64,000 bases of DNA from VAXT01 sp963850415 (GCA_963850415.1 CAWKLE010000002.1:372001-436000), one strand, 5' to 3'. Positions 55,668 to 64,000 are shown, counted from the first letter of the stretch. Program-made: numbers and translations. The notes: generated by a model not told the origin, from the sequence alone.

Positions 55668-56321
55668 ATGACCCAGGCGGCCCGAATGATCGGCGTCCTG
55701 ATCGGTGTCGTGGTCTCGGCGGCACTGATCGCGTACTACGTCGTGGGCTACCTGATGGTGACGCCGCCGGTCATCGCGGCGACCGGGTCGCCACGGGAAG
55801 CGGACCTCACGCTGCAGACCGTCGCCTCCCTCGGGTTCGGTCCGCACCCGGACTGGGTCTCGTACCTCGTCGAGAACCCGCAGGGCAAGTGGGTGCACAG
55901 CACGAACCTGCGCGTCCCCGCGCACGCCCTCGTTCACGTGACCATCTACCAGTACGACACTGCGACCGGCCTGCGCAACCCGTTCTTTGGCAAGCCGCAG
56001 GGACTCGTGGGTGATCCGACGGTCGACGGGAAGCCGTTCACGGAGTTGAATCCCGACGACGCCTCGCACACGTTCGCGATTCCCGAGCTCGGCGTCAGCG
56101 TTCCGTTGAAGGGCGTCGCCGACGACGCGAAGAACCAGTGCAGCGTCGCGCCGTGCACCCTGGCCGAGGCGCACACGAAGATCACTTTCACCTTCCGGAC
56201 GGGCGACCGCGGCACGTTCCGCTGGCAGTGCTTCGTCCCTTGCGCCGCCGGGTTCATCCTCGGCTTCGGCGGCCCGATGCAGAGCCTCGGCTACATGGAC
56301 GGGCTCCTCCAAGTCGTATGA
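55668..56321 (+). CDS. Cupredoxin-like exported protein preceding coxB
   Basis: 217 aa. One anchor helix (MIGVLIGVVVSAALIAYYVVGYL), then an extracytoplasmic beta domain. The C-terminal CFVPCAAGF...GFGGPM recalls the CuA-type C-x3-C and Met, and GTFRWQC gives a strand like TFRWPAF in CoxB, but the His expected between the Cys and Met is missing, so a CuA site cannot be complete. SVAPC with the upstream Cys may add a disulfide. It overlaps coxB by ATGA. Could be an oxidase subunit or chaperone. GTG 55626 is an alternative start. Confidence 0.7.
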   Translation: MTQAARMIGVLIGVVVSAALIAYYVVGYLMVTPPVIAATGSPREADLTLQTVASLGFGPHPDWVSYLVENPQGKWVHSTNLRVPAHALVHVTIYQYDTATGLRNPFFGKPQGLVGDPTVDGKPFTELNPDDASHTFAIPELGVSVPLKGVADDAKNQCSVAPCTLAEAHTKITFTFRTGDRGTFRWQCFVPCAAGFILGFGGPMQSLGYMDGLLQVV

Positions 56322-57175
56322 CCGAGATCGCCGGCCAGCGCGTTCCGCGCCACGGCGTGAGGATCCTCGTCATCTGGCTGGTGCTATTCGTGATCGCCGA
56401 GCCGCTGATCGTGTTCGTGCTCGGGGATCACCTGCCCCCCGGCCGGATGAGCGCCGAGGCCAGCGACCAGACCGACGCGAACACCGTCCTCATCGCATTG
56501 CTCGTGCCGATCGCCCTGTTCGTCGTCGTCTACTTCGTCTATTCGCTCGTGGTCTTCCGCGCCCACGGCGAGTCTCTGGAGGACGGCCCGCCGGATCACG
56601 GCAACGGGTTGGTTCAGTTGACGTGGGTCGGCGCGACGGCCGTGATCGTGCTCGCGCTCGCCGTCTGGGGCAGCTTCACGCTGGTCCAGACCGCCCACGG
56701 GGCCGGCGGCGGACAAGGCCCGTCACCGAGCGCGAAGCCGGACGGGTACAAGACGGCCCTGCCCGTCCAGGTGATCGGACAGCAGTGGACGTGGACGTTC
56801 CGCTGGCCGGCCTTCGGCGCGTTCGAGACGAAGGAGATCGAGCTCCCCGTCGACAGGCTGATCGCGTTCCACGTCACCTCGCTCGACATCACCCATTCCT
56901 TCTGGGCCTACGAGCTCGGCGTCAAGGCGGACGCGGTCCCGGGCGTCGACAACGTCGCCTATGTGACCCCGCGCAAGCTCGGGCGATTCATGATCCGTTG
57001 CGCCGAGCTTTGCGGCCTCTGGCACGGCCACATGGCCTTCCACGGGCGGGTCGTGAGCGGGACCGACTTCGATCAATGGGTTGCCCAGGAGAAGACGGCG
57101 AACCAGCAGAACGTGCCCGATCTCGGGCCTTACCAGCGCACCTACTTCCCGGAGCCTCTGCACCGTGCCGGCTGA
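56318..57175 (+). CDS. coxB: Cytochrome c oxidase subunit II
   Basis: 285 aa. Two membrane helices (residues 15-38 and 57-80), plus a third hydrophobic stretch near 98-115, then the extracytoplasmic cupredoxin domain that carries the binuclear CuA. Ligands are visible: His in DITHSFW, Cys228, Glu230, Cys232, His236 and Met239 in RCAELCGLWHGHM. It accepts electrons from cytochrome c or a cupredoxin. No fused cytochrome c domain, so this is an aa3-type rather than caa3-type subunit. It overlaps the following coxA by 11 bases. Confidence 0.94.
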   Translation: MTEIAGQRVPRHGVRILVIWLVLFVIAEPLIVFVLGDHLPPGRMSAEASDQTDANTVLIALLVPIALFVVVYFVYSLVVFRAHGESLEDGPPDHGNGLVQLTWVGATAVIVLALAVWGSFTLVQTAHGAGGGQGPSPSAKPDGYKTALPVQVIGQQWTWTFRWPAFGAFETKEIELPVDRLIAFHVTSLDITHSFWAYELGVKADAVPGVDNVAYVTPRKLGRFMIRCAELCGLWHGHMAFHGRVVSGTDFDQWVAQEKTANQQNVPDLGPYQRTYFPEPLHRAG

Positions 57176-59084
57176 TCGAGGGGATCTCTCGGGCGCGACG
57201 ACTCACGACGAGGCACCGCGGTCCTTCTGGCGCGGCCTGCTCGGCTTCAACCTCTTGACCGGACTTGTCCTCGGCGTGGCCGGGTGGTTCCTCGGCTCCT
57301 GGATCGGAAGCAAGATCGCGGTCGGCCACGACTACCTGGTCGGCACGGACCAGAACGACGTCCGGATCTTCCTGGGCTTCTTCCTGGGGTCGATCGGGTG
57401 GCTGGCCGGGCTCGGCTTCCTGAACTACCCGGCCGCTCGCCTCGTCGGCCGGCCACCGAGCCTGCGCGAACGGGAGCGTGCCGGAATCGGCCGCTACTTC
57501 CGCCTGTGCACCGACCACAAGGTCGTCGGCATCCAGTACTTCTTCGGCGTCGGTCTCTTCTTCTTCATCGGCGGCCTGAACGCGATGCTCATCCGGACCG
57601 AGTTGCTGAGGCCCCACGAGCACGCTTGGCCCGCGGGCCAGTACATCTCGCTGGTCGGCCTGCACGGGACGATGATGATCATGATGACGTCGGCCTTCAT
57701 CCTGGGGCCGTTCGGCAACTACCTCGTCCCCCTGATGATCGGCGCGAGGCGGCTCGCCTTCCCGCGGGTGGAGGCCCTGACCTTCTGGCTGACGCCACTC
57801 GCCGGGCTCGTCCTGCTCTCGGCGATCGCGTGGAACGGCTTCCCGACGGGCTGGACGGGCTACGCGCCGCTGGCGGACGAGGCCCGCGCCGGCATGGACG
57901 CCTACATCTTTGCCTTCATCCTGATCTCGATCGCGCTGACGCTGATCGGGATCAATCTGATGACGACGATCATCACGATGCGGGCGCCGGGCCTGAGATG
58001 GTCGCGGCTGCCGATCTTCGTCTGGGGCGTCCTGACGACGTCCGTGCTGATGGCGCTCGCGGCGCCGGTGCTCACCGCCACGATGCTGATGGGTCTCATG
58101 GACCGCGCCGCCAACACGTCCTTCTACCTCGCGAGCAACGGGGGAAGCCCCTATCTCTACGAGAATCTCTTCTGGTTTTTCGGTCACCCCGAGGTCTACA
58201 TCCTCGCGTTACCGGGCTTCGGGATCGTCTTGGAAATCCTGCCCGTGTTCGCGCGTAAGCCGCTCTGGGGCTACCGCCTGGCGGTCGCAGCGATGGTCGG
58301 AGTCGGCTTCCTCAGCTTCATGGTCTGGCAGCACCACCTCTTCGTGAGCGGCATCAACGCGAGCCTGCGGCCCTTCTACATGCTCACGACCGAGCTGATC
58401 TCGATCCCCACCGGCTTCATCTTCCTGAACGCGATGGGGACGCTCTGGGGCGCCCGTATCCGGTACACGGTGCCGATGCTGTTCACGCTCGCCTTCTTCT
58501 TCAACTTCCTGATCGGCGGCATGTCGGGCATCTTCCTCTCGGACGTCCCGAGCGACGTGACGACGCACGGCAGCTACTTCGTGATGGCCCACTTCCACTA
58601 CACGATCATGGGGGGCCTCGTCTTCGCGTTCTTCGCCGCAACGTACTACTGGCTGCCGAAGATGACGGGCCTCACGCTGAACGAGACGCTGGGGAAGATT
58701 CACTTCTGGCTGATGTTCGTGTTCTTCAACCTCACCTTCTTCCCGCTGTTTATTGCTGGGTTCCTCGGTATGCCGCGCCGGGTTTCGACCTACGCGCCAT
58801 ACCTCCAACCTCTCAACGACTTCGTCTCGGTCTCCGCCTTCGTGCTCTTTGGATCGATGCTCGTCTTCATCAGCAATCTCGTGTACTCGCTCGTGTTCGC
58901 CAGACAGCCGGCTGCGGCGAATCCCTGGCAGAGCCGCTCGCTCGAGTGGCAGCTGCCGACGCCCGTGCCGGTCTACAACTTCGATCACATTCCCCTGATC
59001 ACAGCCGGCCCCTACGAATATGGCGACCCGACGGCGGCGCCGGTCGCCGACCTCGGACGAGCAGTCGCCGCGGCGGGGAAGTAG
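57165..59084 (+). CDS. coxA: Cytochrome c oxidase subunit I
   Basis: 639 aa. Heme-copper oxidase catalytic subunit. Heme a ligand His167 (VGLHGTMM), CuB ligands His341 with cross-linkable Tyr345 (FGHPEVYI) and His390-His391 (QHHLF), heme a3 ligand His476 and heme a ligand His478 (MAHFHYTIMGG). The Tyr at HPEVY marks a type A oxidase. The GTG start at 57165 adds an N-terminal extension of about 100 aa with two helices (GLLGFNLLTGLVLGVAGWFL; IFLGFFLGSIGWLAGLGFL) not present in most subunit I proteins; they may replace a small subunit. Confidence 0.96.
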   Translation: MPADRGDLSGATTHDEAPRSFWRGLLGFNLLTGLVLGVAGWFLGSWIGSKIAVGHDYLVGTDQNDVRIFLGFFLGSIGWLAGLGFLNYPAARLVGRPPSLRERERAGIGRYFRLCTDHKVVGIQYFFGVGLFFFIGGLNAMLIRTELLRPHEHAWPAGQYISLVGLHGTMMIMMTSAFILGPFGNYLVPLMIGARRLAFPRVEALTFWLTPLAGLVLLSAIAWNGFPTGWTGYAPLADEARAGMDAYIFAFILISIALTLIGINLMTTIITMRAPGLRWSRLPIFVWGVLTTSVLMALAAPVLTATMLMGLMDRAANTSFYLASNGGSPYLYENLFWFFGHPEVYILALPGFGIVLEILPVFARKPLWGYRLAVAAMVGVGFLSFMVWQHHLFVSGINASLRPFYMLTTELISIPTGFIFLNAMGTLWGARIRYTVPMLFTLAFFFNFLIGGMSGIFLSDVPSDVTTHGSYFVMAHFHYTIMGGLVFAFFAATYYWLPKMTGLTLNETLGKIHFWLMFVFFNLTFFPLFIAGFLGMPRRVSTYAPYLQPLNDFVSVSAFVLFGSMLVFISNLVYSLVFARQPAAANPWQSRSLEWQLPTPVPVYNFDHIPLITAGPYEYGDPTAAPVADLGRAVAAAGK

Positions 59085-59088
59085 TCCG

Positions 59089-59694
59089 ATGACCGTCGGC
59101 AGCGAGATCCACCCCGATTACGCGGACGAACCGCTCGAGGTCGGAGCGCGGAACCTCGCCGTGGCCGCCCGAGTCGGTGCGGCCGCGCAGGCATTCTTCT
59201 TCGTCGCGTTCTTCTTCGCCTTCTTCTATCTGCGGGCCCTCGACACGAACGGACGCTGGAACGTGCATCACCTGCATCCCTCTCGCGCATACGGGATCGG
59301 CGTGCTCGTCTGCGTGCTCGTGAGCGTTGCGGCCACGCTCTTCGGAGCCTGGTCGACCCGTAGCGGCAACGCGAACGGCTGGCGAGTGGGGGCGGCCGTG
59401 GCGGTGCTCGCCGGCCTCGCGGCGGTCGTGGTCCAGTGCGTCCAGTACACGAACCTCGGGTTCGGTGCCGGAGACGGGAGCTTCGCGAGCGTCTTCGTCG
59501 GCTGGACGATCCTGCTCACGGTCAACGTGCTCGCGGTCGTCTACTGGCTTTGGATTCTCCTCGCGGAAAGTCTCGGGCGCCGCGGTCGGACGCCGGAGTT
59601 GATCCGTCCCTCGGCCGAGGCGCTTGCGCTCTACTGGAGCGTGCTGGGTCTCATCGAGGTCACGGCTTTCGTCCTGCTGTACGTCGTGGCCTGA
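59089..59694 (+). CDS. coxC: Cytochrome c oxidase subunit III-like protein
   Basis: 201 aa with five hydrophobic helices in the short, five-TM form of subunit III. LAVAARVGAAAQAFFFVAFF, then QYTNLGFGAGDGSFASVFVG and the conserved last-helix SVLGLIEVTAFVLLYVV are family features. Starts at ATG 59089, 4 bases after coxA, and its TGA overlaps the ctaB ATG by one base (TGATG). The loop and length differ from textbook subunit III, so the assignment is by context plus weak similarity. Confidence 0.8.
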   Translation: MTVGSEIHPDYADEPLEVGARNLAVAARVGAAAQAFFFVAFFFAFFYLRALDTNGRWNVHHLHPSRAYGIGVLVCVLVSVAATLFGAWSTRSGNANGWRVGAAVAVLAGLAAVVVQCVQYTNLGFGAGDGSFASVFVGWTILLTVNVLAVVYWLWILLAESLGRRGRTPELIRPSAEALALYWSVLGLIEVTAFVLLYVVA

Positions 59695-60880
59695 TGGTCA
59701 CGACCGTTGCCCCCGGCGCCTCGCTGCGACTGATCGCCCTCGGCGCCTCCGCCGCAACGGCGCTGACCGTGGTCTCGGGGGGCTCTCGTTGCATACGGCG
59801 CACCGAGTGGTCGCCGCGCTCGCCGTGCCGCCGCTCGCCGCGCTTCTCGCCGCGGCCTGGGTGGCGCAACGCAGGCTCCTCGTTCCCAGCGCGGCCGCGC
59901 TCTGCTTCTACCTTGTAGCGGCGCTCGCCGTCGGGCGGCCGCTACACATCGCCTTCGCCGCGCTCGCGCTCATGGCGGCGCTCGTCGCCACGGCCGCGAC
60001 CTTCGAAGGTGAATCCGTTCCTCGCGGTTCGTGGCGCGACTACCTGGCGCTGACCAAGCCAAGGATCATGAGCCTCCTCCTCGTGACGGGAGCCTGCGGG
60101 ATGGTGGTGGGCGCCGGCGGCTGGCCGTCGGGGTGGCTGTTCGCCGTGACAATGGCCGGACTTGCGCTCGCCTGCGGCGGCGCGAGCGCCTTAAACCACG
60201 TCCTCGATCGCGACCTCGACCGGCGAATGCGCCGGACCGATCGCCGGCCGGTTGCCAGTGCCAGGCTCGAGCCGACGCGTGCGCTCGAGTTCGGCCTCGC
60301 GCTCTCGGCGCTCTCGTTCGTCCTGCTCGCCTCGTTCGTCAACGTGCTGACCGCGCTGCTTGCTCTGCTCGGCAATCTGTTCTACGTCTTCGTGTACACG
60401 CGCTGGCTCAAGCGTTCGACCCCCCAGAACATCGTGGTCGGTGGTGCCGCGGGGGCGATCCCTCCGCTCGTCGGTTTCGCAGCGGCGAGTGGCAACCTGA
60501 CGATTTCGGCGCTGCTTCTGTTCGCCGTCGTCTTCTTCTGGACGCCGCCGCATTTCTGGGCGCTCGCGCTGCTGATCCGGCGAGACTACGAGGCAGCCGG
60601 TGTCCCGATGCTCCCCGTGGTACGGGGTGAGCGGGAGACGACGAAGCAGATCGTCCTCTACTCCCTCGCCCTCGTCGCCGTGAGCGCCTCGCCCTTCCTC
60701 TTGGGGACGCTTGGGCTCCCGTATCTCGTCGTCGCCCTCGTTCTCGGTGCTGCGTTTCTGACGCTCGCGCTCGACCTCCGCCTACGACCGACGCCGCGGC
60801 GGGCCGCACTGCTCTTCCACTTCTCGCTGCTCTACCTGGCCCTACTCTTCGTGGCCATGGCCCTGGACGTCGCATTGTGA
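59694..60880 (+). CDS. ctaB: Protoheme IX farnesyltransferase CtaB (frameshifted near the 5' end)
   Basis: Converts heme b to heme O for heme a synthesis. The UbiA-family prenyl-diphosphate motifs are ALNHVLDRDLDRRMRRTDRR (DxxxD) and YTRWLKRSTPQNIVVGG, with about nine membrane helices. The N-terminus from ATG 59694 (MVTTVAPGASLRLIALGA) is in a different frame from LHTAHRVVAALAVPPLAA; the change lies at a run of six G (59777-59782) and looks like a one-base deletion. If the break is real, translation could start at a TTG at 59789. Corrected length about 396 aa. Confidence 0.85.
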
Positions 60881-60917
60881 GCGGGCGAGGAAGGACGTCT
60901 CGAAGGAGGTTTGCCAG

Positions 60918-61058
60918 ATGAGCGATGTCACCAGTGGAGCTGTGATGACGCTCGTGGTGCCCGTGTCACTCCTCGTAATCGTGCTCGTGCTCTGGGCCGT
61001 GGCCTACCGCCGGTCGCAGCGACGAGCAACGGCCGATGCCACTACGCCTGAGCCTTGA
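60918..61058 (+). CDS. 46-aa single-pass membrane protein in the oxidase cluster
   Basis: ATG with AAGGAGG eight bases upstream, encoding MSDVTSGAVMTLVVPVSLLV, then a continued hydrophobic helix IVLVLWAVAY, RRSQRR stop-transfer and a short polar tail. Size, topology and position match CcoQ/CydX-like tiny oxidase subunits, though there is no sequence identity to name one. Its end overlaps the Sco gene start by 23 bases, so it is translated with it. Confidence 0.65.
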   Translation: MSDVTSGAVMTLVVPVSLLVIVLVLWAVAYRRSQRRATADATTPEP

Positions 61059-61671
61059 GCGGCACGGGCGCGAAGTCGCGCTCGCGCTAACACTTGCCGT
61101 CGTCGCGGGCGTGGGGGTCGGCGCCGCGCTCGCGCTATCGAGATCGAGCGCGGCGTCTTCGCCCCCTCGACTCCGCGCCCAGGTCCAGTGGGCGGCCAAG
61201 TCACGCCAGGCTCCGCCATTTCGCCTTGTCGACCAGCGCGGACGCCGGGTCTCGCTCGCAACCGTGCACGGCAAGCGAGTTCTGTTGACCTTCCTGGACT
61301 CGCGTTGTAAGGGCATGTGCCCGCTGGTAGGGAGAGAGTTGGCCGCAGTCGGACGCGGTCTGGCTCCGGGGGAGAGGCCCGTTCTGCTCGTCGTCAGCGT
61401 CGATCCCTGGGCAGACACGCCGCAGAGCGAACGCGTCTTCGCGGCGCGTGCGCGTTGGCAGCTGCATTGGCGCTGGCTGAATGGGAGCGAGCGCGACCTG
61501 CGGGCCGTGTGGCGGAAGTACCTGATCGCGGTGAAACCCACCCATGCGGACGTGTCCCACAGCGCGGCTCTCTACCTGATCGACGGTGACGGATTCGAGC
61601 GCGCGGGCTACCTGGCGCCGTTACGCGCCGCCGACATCGTCAGCGACCTCCGCACGCTGGCGTCCTCCTGA
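61036..61671 (+). CDS. Sco1/SenC/PrrC-type copper chaperone
   Basis: 211 aa. N-terminal anchor (VALALTLAVVAGVGVGAALAL) then a thioredoxin-like domain. Copper/redox site Cys91-Cys95 in DSRCKGMCPL (CxxxC) and His175 in DVSHSAALYLID are the three Sco ligands; LLTFLDSRC and LVVSVDPWADTP are family strands. It delivers copper to CuA of coxB or reduces its Cys. Start overlaps the 46-aa gene; stop overlaps the next start by TGATG. Confidence 0.93.
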   Translation: MPLRLSLERHGREVALALTLAVVAGVGVGAALALSRSSAASSPPRLRAQVQWAAKSRQAPPFRLVDQRGRRVSLATVHGKRVLLTFLDSRCKGMCPLVGRELAAVGRGLAPGERPVLLVVSVDPWADTPQSERVFAARARWQLHWRWLNGSERDLRAVWRKYLIAVKPTHADVSHSAALYLIDGDGFERAGYLAPLRAADIVSDLRTLASS

Positions 61672-62564
61672 TGGAGTGGCCCAGCGACCCGTGGCTCATC
61701 GCCACGCTCCTGATCGCGGCCGTCTGGTTCCAGCGCGGAAGTCGTCGTCCCTCGCTGCGCGCCTACCCGGGCGGCCGCCGCCGCACGAGACGCGACCATC
61801 TCTGGCGCGGGGTCGCCTTCTACGCCGCGCTCGTCACGATCTTGTTTGCACTCGGATCACTCGACCGGCTTTCGGAAGAGTTGTTCTCGGTGCACATGGC
61901 GCAACACATCCTGTTGATGCTGGTCGCGGCGCCGCTCCTGGCCCTCGCGGCACCCTGGAATGCGTTCTGGCGCCCTCTGCCTCTCGGCTTTCGGCGTGCC
62001 GTTGCGGGCGGAGTGGCCCACTCCCGTACGCTCGCGCCGGGACGGCGGTTCGTGCGTTGGCTGGCGCTGCCGATCCCGGTGTGGTTGCTCTTCAATGCCA
62101 ATCTTGCGGCCTGGCACGTTCGCGGCGCCTACGACCTGACGTTGAGCAATCCCGCCGTCCACTACCTCGAGCATCTCTCGTTCATCGCCTTCGGAGTCCT
62201 GTTCTGGGCACAGATGGTCGACTCGCCGCCGTTTCGGTCACGGCTCGATCCCTTTGGTCGCGCGGCTTACGCGGCCGCCGGCGCAGTGGCGATGTGGATC
62301 CTGGCCGTGATCCTCGAGCTCGCCGCGCACCCCCTGTACCCGGCCTATGCGGTGCTCCCGCACCGTCCGGGCGGCCTGAGTGCGCTGAACGATCAGCAGC
62401 TCGCCGGCGGCGTGATGCTCGGCCCGGGCTCGATTCCATTGGCGATCGTCATCTTCCTCGGCTTGTACCGGTGGCTCGACGACGAGAACGCCACTGAGCA
62501 AGGCCGTCCAGGGCGAGCCCGCGGCCGACGGGCCGCCCTACCGGCCGCGGGGCGGACGTCTTAA
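61671..62564 (+). CDS. ctaG: Cytochrome c oxidase assembly protein, caa3_CtaG type
   Basis: 297 aa with seven membrane helices. The caa3_CtaG signature: SVHMAQHILLMLVAAPLLALA, HVRGAYDLTLSNPAVHYLEH and LAAHPLYPAYAV, with His residues that could bind copper. In Gram-positive bacteria CtaG is needed for assembly of the CuB site. Its basic C-terminal tail ends near a CcmE gene in the same orientation. Confidence 0.88.
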   Translation: MEWPSDPWLIATLLIAAVWFQRGSRRPSLRAYPGGRRRTRRDHLWRGVAFYAALVTILFALGSLDRLSEELFSVHMAQHILLMLVAAPLLALAAPWNAFWRPLPLGFRRAVAGGVAHSRTLAPGRRFVRWLALPIPVWLLFNANLAAWHVRGAYDLTLSNPAVHYLEHLSFIAFGVLFWAQMVDSPPFRSRLDPFGRAAYAAAGAVAMWILAVILELAAHPLYPAYAVLPHRPGGLSALNDQQLAGGVMLGPGSIPLAIVIFLGLYRWLDDENATEQGRPGRARGRRAALPAAGRTS

Positions 62565-62640
62565 CCTGAGGGGCCTCGAGGCCGTGGGGCTCTTCCTGCT
62601 CTCGGTAGGAGCAGTGCGACTCCGGGCTAGACTCTTACGC

Positions 62641-63030
62641 GTGGCTCGCCCAAGCCCGGTTCGGCTCGTCGTTGCGCTGTCCGTCGCTGCCGCGCTGGCG
62701 ATCTTCCTGCTCTACGTGTCGGTCACCGGCGGCACGCCGTCGATCCAGCCGAGCCAGCTGCACGGCCGGAAGGGCGAGGTCGCCCTCGTCGGCAAGGTGA
62801 CCGGATCGCCTGCCGGGGACGCGCACTCGGACGGGCTGCGGTTCCGGATCCGGGACGTCTCCGGTGCAACGAGCGTGCCGGTGGTCTACACGGGCTCCGT
62901 GCCGGACCTGTTCAAGCCGGGGCGCGAGGTTCGCGTCGAAGGCAAGCTGCGCGACGGTGTCTTCGTGGCCAAAAGGGACTCGCTCCGCACGAAGTGCCCC
63001 TCGAAGTACACGACTAAGAAGAGCACGTAA
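62641..63030 (+). CDS. ccmE: Cytochrome c maturation heme chaperone CcmE, CxxxY variant
   Basis: 129 aa. One N-terminal anchor (VVALSVAAALAIFLLYVSV) and an OB-fold domain (VALVGKVTG, LRFRIRDVSG, VVYTGSVPDLFKPGREVRVEG). In classical CcmE heme binds covalently to His in an HxxxY motif; here the position is Cys119 in RTKCPSKYTT (Cys-x-x-x-Tyr123), the variant known from archaea and Desulfovibrio. It should accept heme from CcmC and pass it to CcmF. GTG start; stop overlaps the ccmF start (TAATG). Confidence 0.93.
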   Translation: MARPSPVRLVVALSVAAALAIFLLYVSVTGGTPSIQPSQLHGRKGEVALVGKVTGSPAGDAHSDGLRFRIRDVSGATSVPVVYTGSVPDLFKPGREVRVEGKLRDGVFVAKRDSLRTKCPSKYTTKKST

Positions 63031-64000
63031 TGCCTGAGCTCGGGCGCGCGGCGCTGGTGCTCTGCCTCGGCCTTGCGCTCTACGCGCTGGCGGCCGGCGG
63101 TTATGCGGCCGCGGCGCGGAAGCGGCGGCTCGCGCGATCTGCTCAGAACGCGCTCTTCGCGGCCTTCGCCTCGACGGTCGTGGCGGCGATCGTCCTGCTC
63201 GTGGCGCTGCTCAGGCACGACTTCTCGTTCACGTACGTCGCCGAGCACACGAGCCGCCGGCTGCCCACGCCGTACACGATCTCCGCCTTCTGGGGCGGCC
63301 AGGAAGGGTCGCTCCTGCTCTGGCTGCTCGTCCTCACGGGCCTCTCCACGCTGGCGGTCGTGCTCGCCCGGCGAAACGCCGCCGACCTCGTTGCCTGGGT
63401 CGTCCCCGTGCTGGCCGGGGTCGCGAGCTTCTTCGCGTTCATGCTCGTCGCCGTCTCGAGCCCGTTCGCGACCCAGGCCGCGCCCACGGACGGCGCCGGG
63501 CTCAACCCGAGCCTCCAGAACCCGTACATGATGATCCACCCGCCCTGTCTGTATCTGGGCTACGTCGGGCTGACGATCCCGTTCGCGTTCGCGATGGGCG
63601 CGCTCCTCTCGCGGCGCGCCGACGAGCTCTGGATCGTGCTCACGCGGCGCTGGACGCTCTTCGCGTGGACGGCGCTCGGCATCGGGCAGCTCCTCGGCGC
63701 GCACTGGGCCTACGTCGAGGTGGGCTGGGGCGGCTACTACGCGTGGGATCCGGTGGAGAACGCAGCGCTTATGCCCTGGCTCGCCGCGACCGCGTTCCTG
63801 CACTCGGTGATGATCCAGGAGAAGCGGGGCATGCTCAAGGTGTGGAACGTCCTGCTCGTCACGCTCGCCTTCTGTCTGGCGCTCTTCGGGACCTTCCTGA
63901 CCCGGTCCGGAGTCGTCAGCTCGATCCACTCGTTCACGCAGAGCCCGCTCGGGGGGTGGTTCCTCGGTTTCATCTGCCTGGTCGCGATCGGGTCGCTCGC
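63030..64000 (+). CDS. ccmF: Cytochrome c heme lyase subunit CcmF, 3' end outside window
   Basis: 323 codons present. Multi-helix heme-handling protein that joins heme to apocytochrome c. Visible features: N-terminal helix, SAFWGGQEGSLLLWLLVLTG, HPPCLYLGYVGLTIPFAFAMG, and the tryptophan-rich WWD heme-binding segment VGWGGYYAWDPVENAALMPW at about residues 230-250, followed by HSVMIQEKRGMLKVWNVLLV. The start overlaps ccmE, so ccmEF are coupled. Confidence 0.95.
   Translation, partial: MPELGRAALVLCLGLALYALAAGGYAAAARKRRLARSAQNALFAAFASTVVAAIVLLVALLRHDFSFTYVAEHTSRRLPTPYTISAFWGGQEGSLLLWLLVLTGLSTLAVVLARRNAADLVAWVVPVLAGVASFFAFMLVAVSSPFATQAAPTDGAGLNPSLQNPYMMIHPPCLYLGYVGLTIPFAFAMGALLSRRADELWIVLTRRWTLFAWTALGIGQLLGAHWAYVEVGWGGYYAWDPVENAALMPWLAATAFLHSVMIQEKRGMLKVWNVLLVTLAFCLALFGTFLTRSGVVSSIHSFTQSPLGGWFLGFICLVAIGSL

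Overview
The window looks like chromosomal DNA of a very GC-rich Gram-positive-type actinobacterium, most likely of the class Thermoleophilia (Gaiellales/Solirubrobacterales-like). This is an inference. It rests on the overall GC richness, frequent GTG/TTG starts, a tRNA without an encoded CCA end, many secreted proteins with polyproline linkers and Arg-rich PASTA-like tails, and a pdxS/pdxT-yebC-ruvCAB core next to an aa3-type oxidase/cytochrome c maturation cluster. There is no rRNA, CRISPR array, prophage or transposase. Six genes carry a single-base frame break (GNAT, epimerase, S8 protease, DUF2207, Calx-beta protein, ctaB). That many breaks in otherwise well-conserved genes points at least partly to sequencing or assembly error.

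Layout. 0-16 kb: acetyltransferase, proline-rich membrane protein, flavin monooxygenase, a membrane adenylyl cyclase, an epimerase/PEP-mutase pair, secreted beta-propeller and subtilisin-like proteins, LemA/DUF2207, a GH26-like glycosidase, a formyltransferase, a cupredoxin gene remnant, a YjbQ protein and a CAU-anticodon tRNA. 16-25 kb: a large Calx-beta surface protein, a methyltransferase, several small proteins including a zinc-less DksA-like protein, an HD-GYP phosphodiesterase and a small exported repeat protein. A 354-bp gene-free stretch at 24.3-24.7 kb encodes a possible pseudoknotted RNA structure. 25-30 kb: an atypical FtsH-like membrane AAA protease translationally coupled to a membrane partner, then a purple-acid-phosphatase-like enzyme. 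29-37 kb: PLP synthase (pdxS, membrane protein, pdxT), yebC, two exported proteins (one a triple cupredoxin) and ruvC-ruvA-ruvB. 37-47 kb: recJ, an MFS/methyltransferase operon, the bifunctional (p)ppGpp enzyme Rel, an M55 peptidase and a thioesterase. 47-53 kb: phosphohexomutase, a cyclase-AAA-TPR signalling protein and an endonuclease-IV-like TIM barrel.

53-64 kb is the most coherent block. A response regulator, histidine kinase and TlpA-type thioredoxin run leftward. A respiratory cluster runs rightward: cupredoxin-like protein, coxB, coxA, coxC-like, ctaB, a 46-aa membrane protein, Sco, CtaG, ccmE and ccmF (cut by the window end). The gap between the two arms holds three ATGAC repeats at exact 11-bp spacing, which suggests that the regulator controls both arms. 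Products of the cluster would build and metallate an aa3-type oxidase (CuA via Sco, CuB via CtaG, heme modification via CtaB) and mature its c-type partners through a CcmE of the CxxxY type.

Two window-wide patterns stand out. Five of about twelve convergent gene pairs end in the same shared palindromic CTAG, with both TAG stops overlapping. Several intergenic spaces carry short perfect palindromes, some paired in inverted orientation (REPIN-like), from at least four sequence families.
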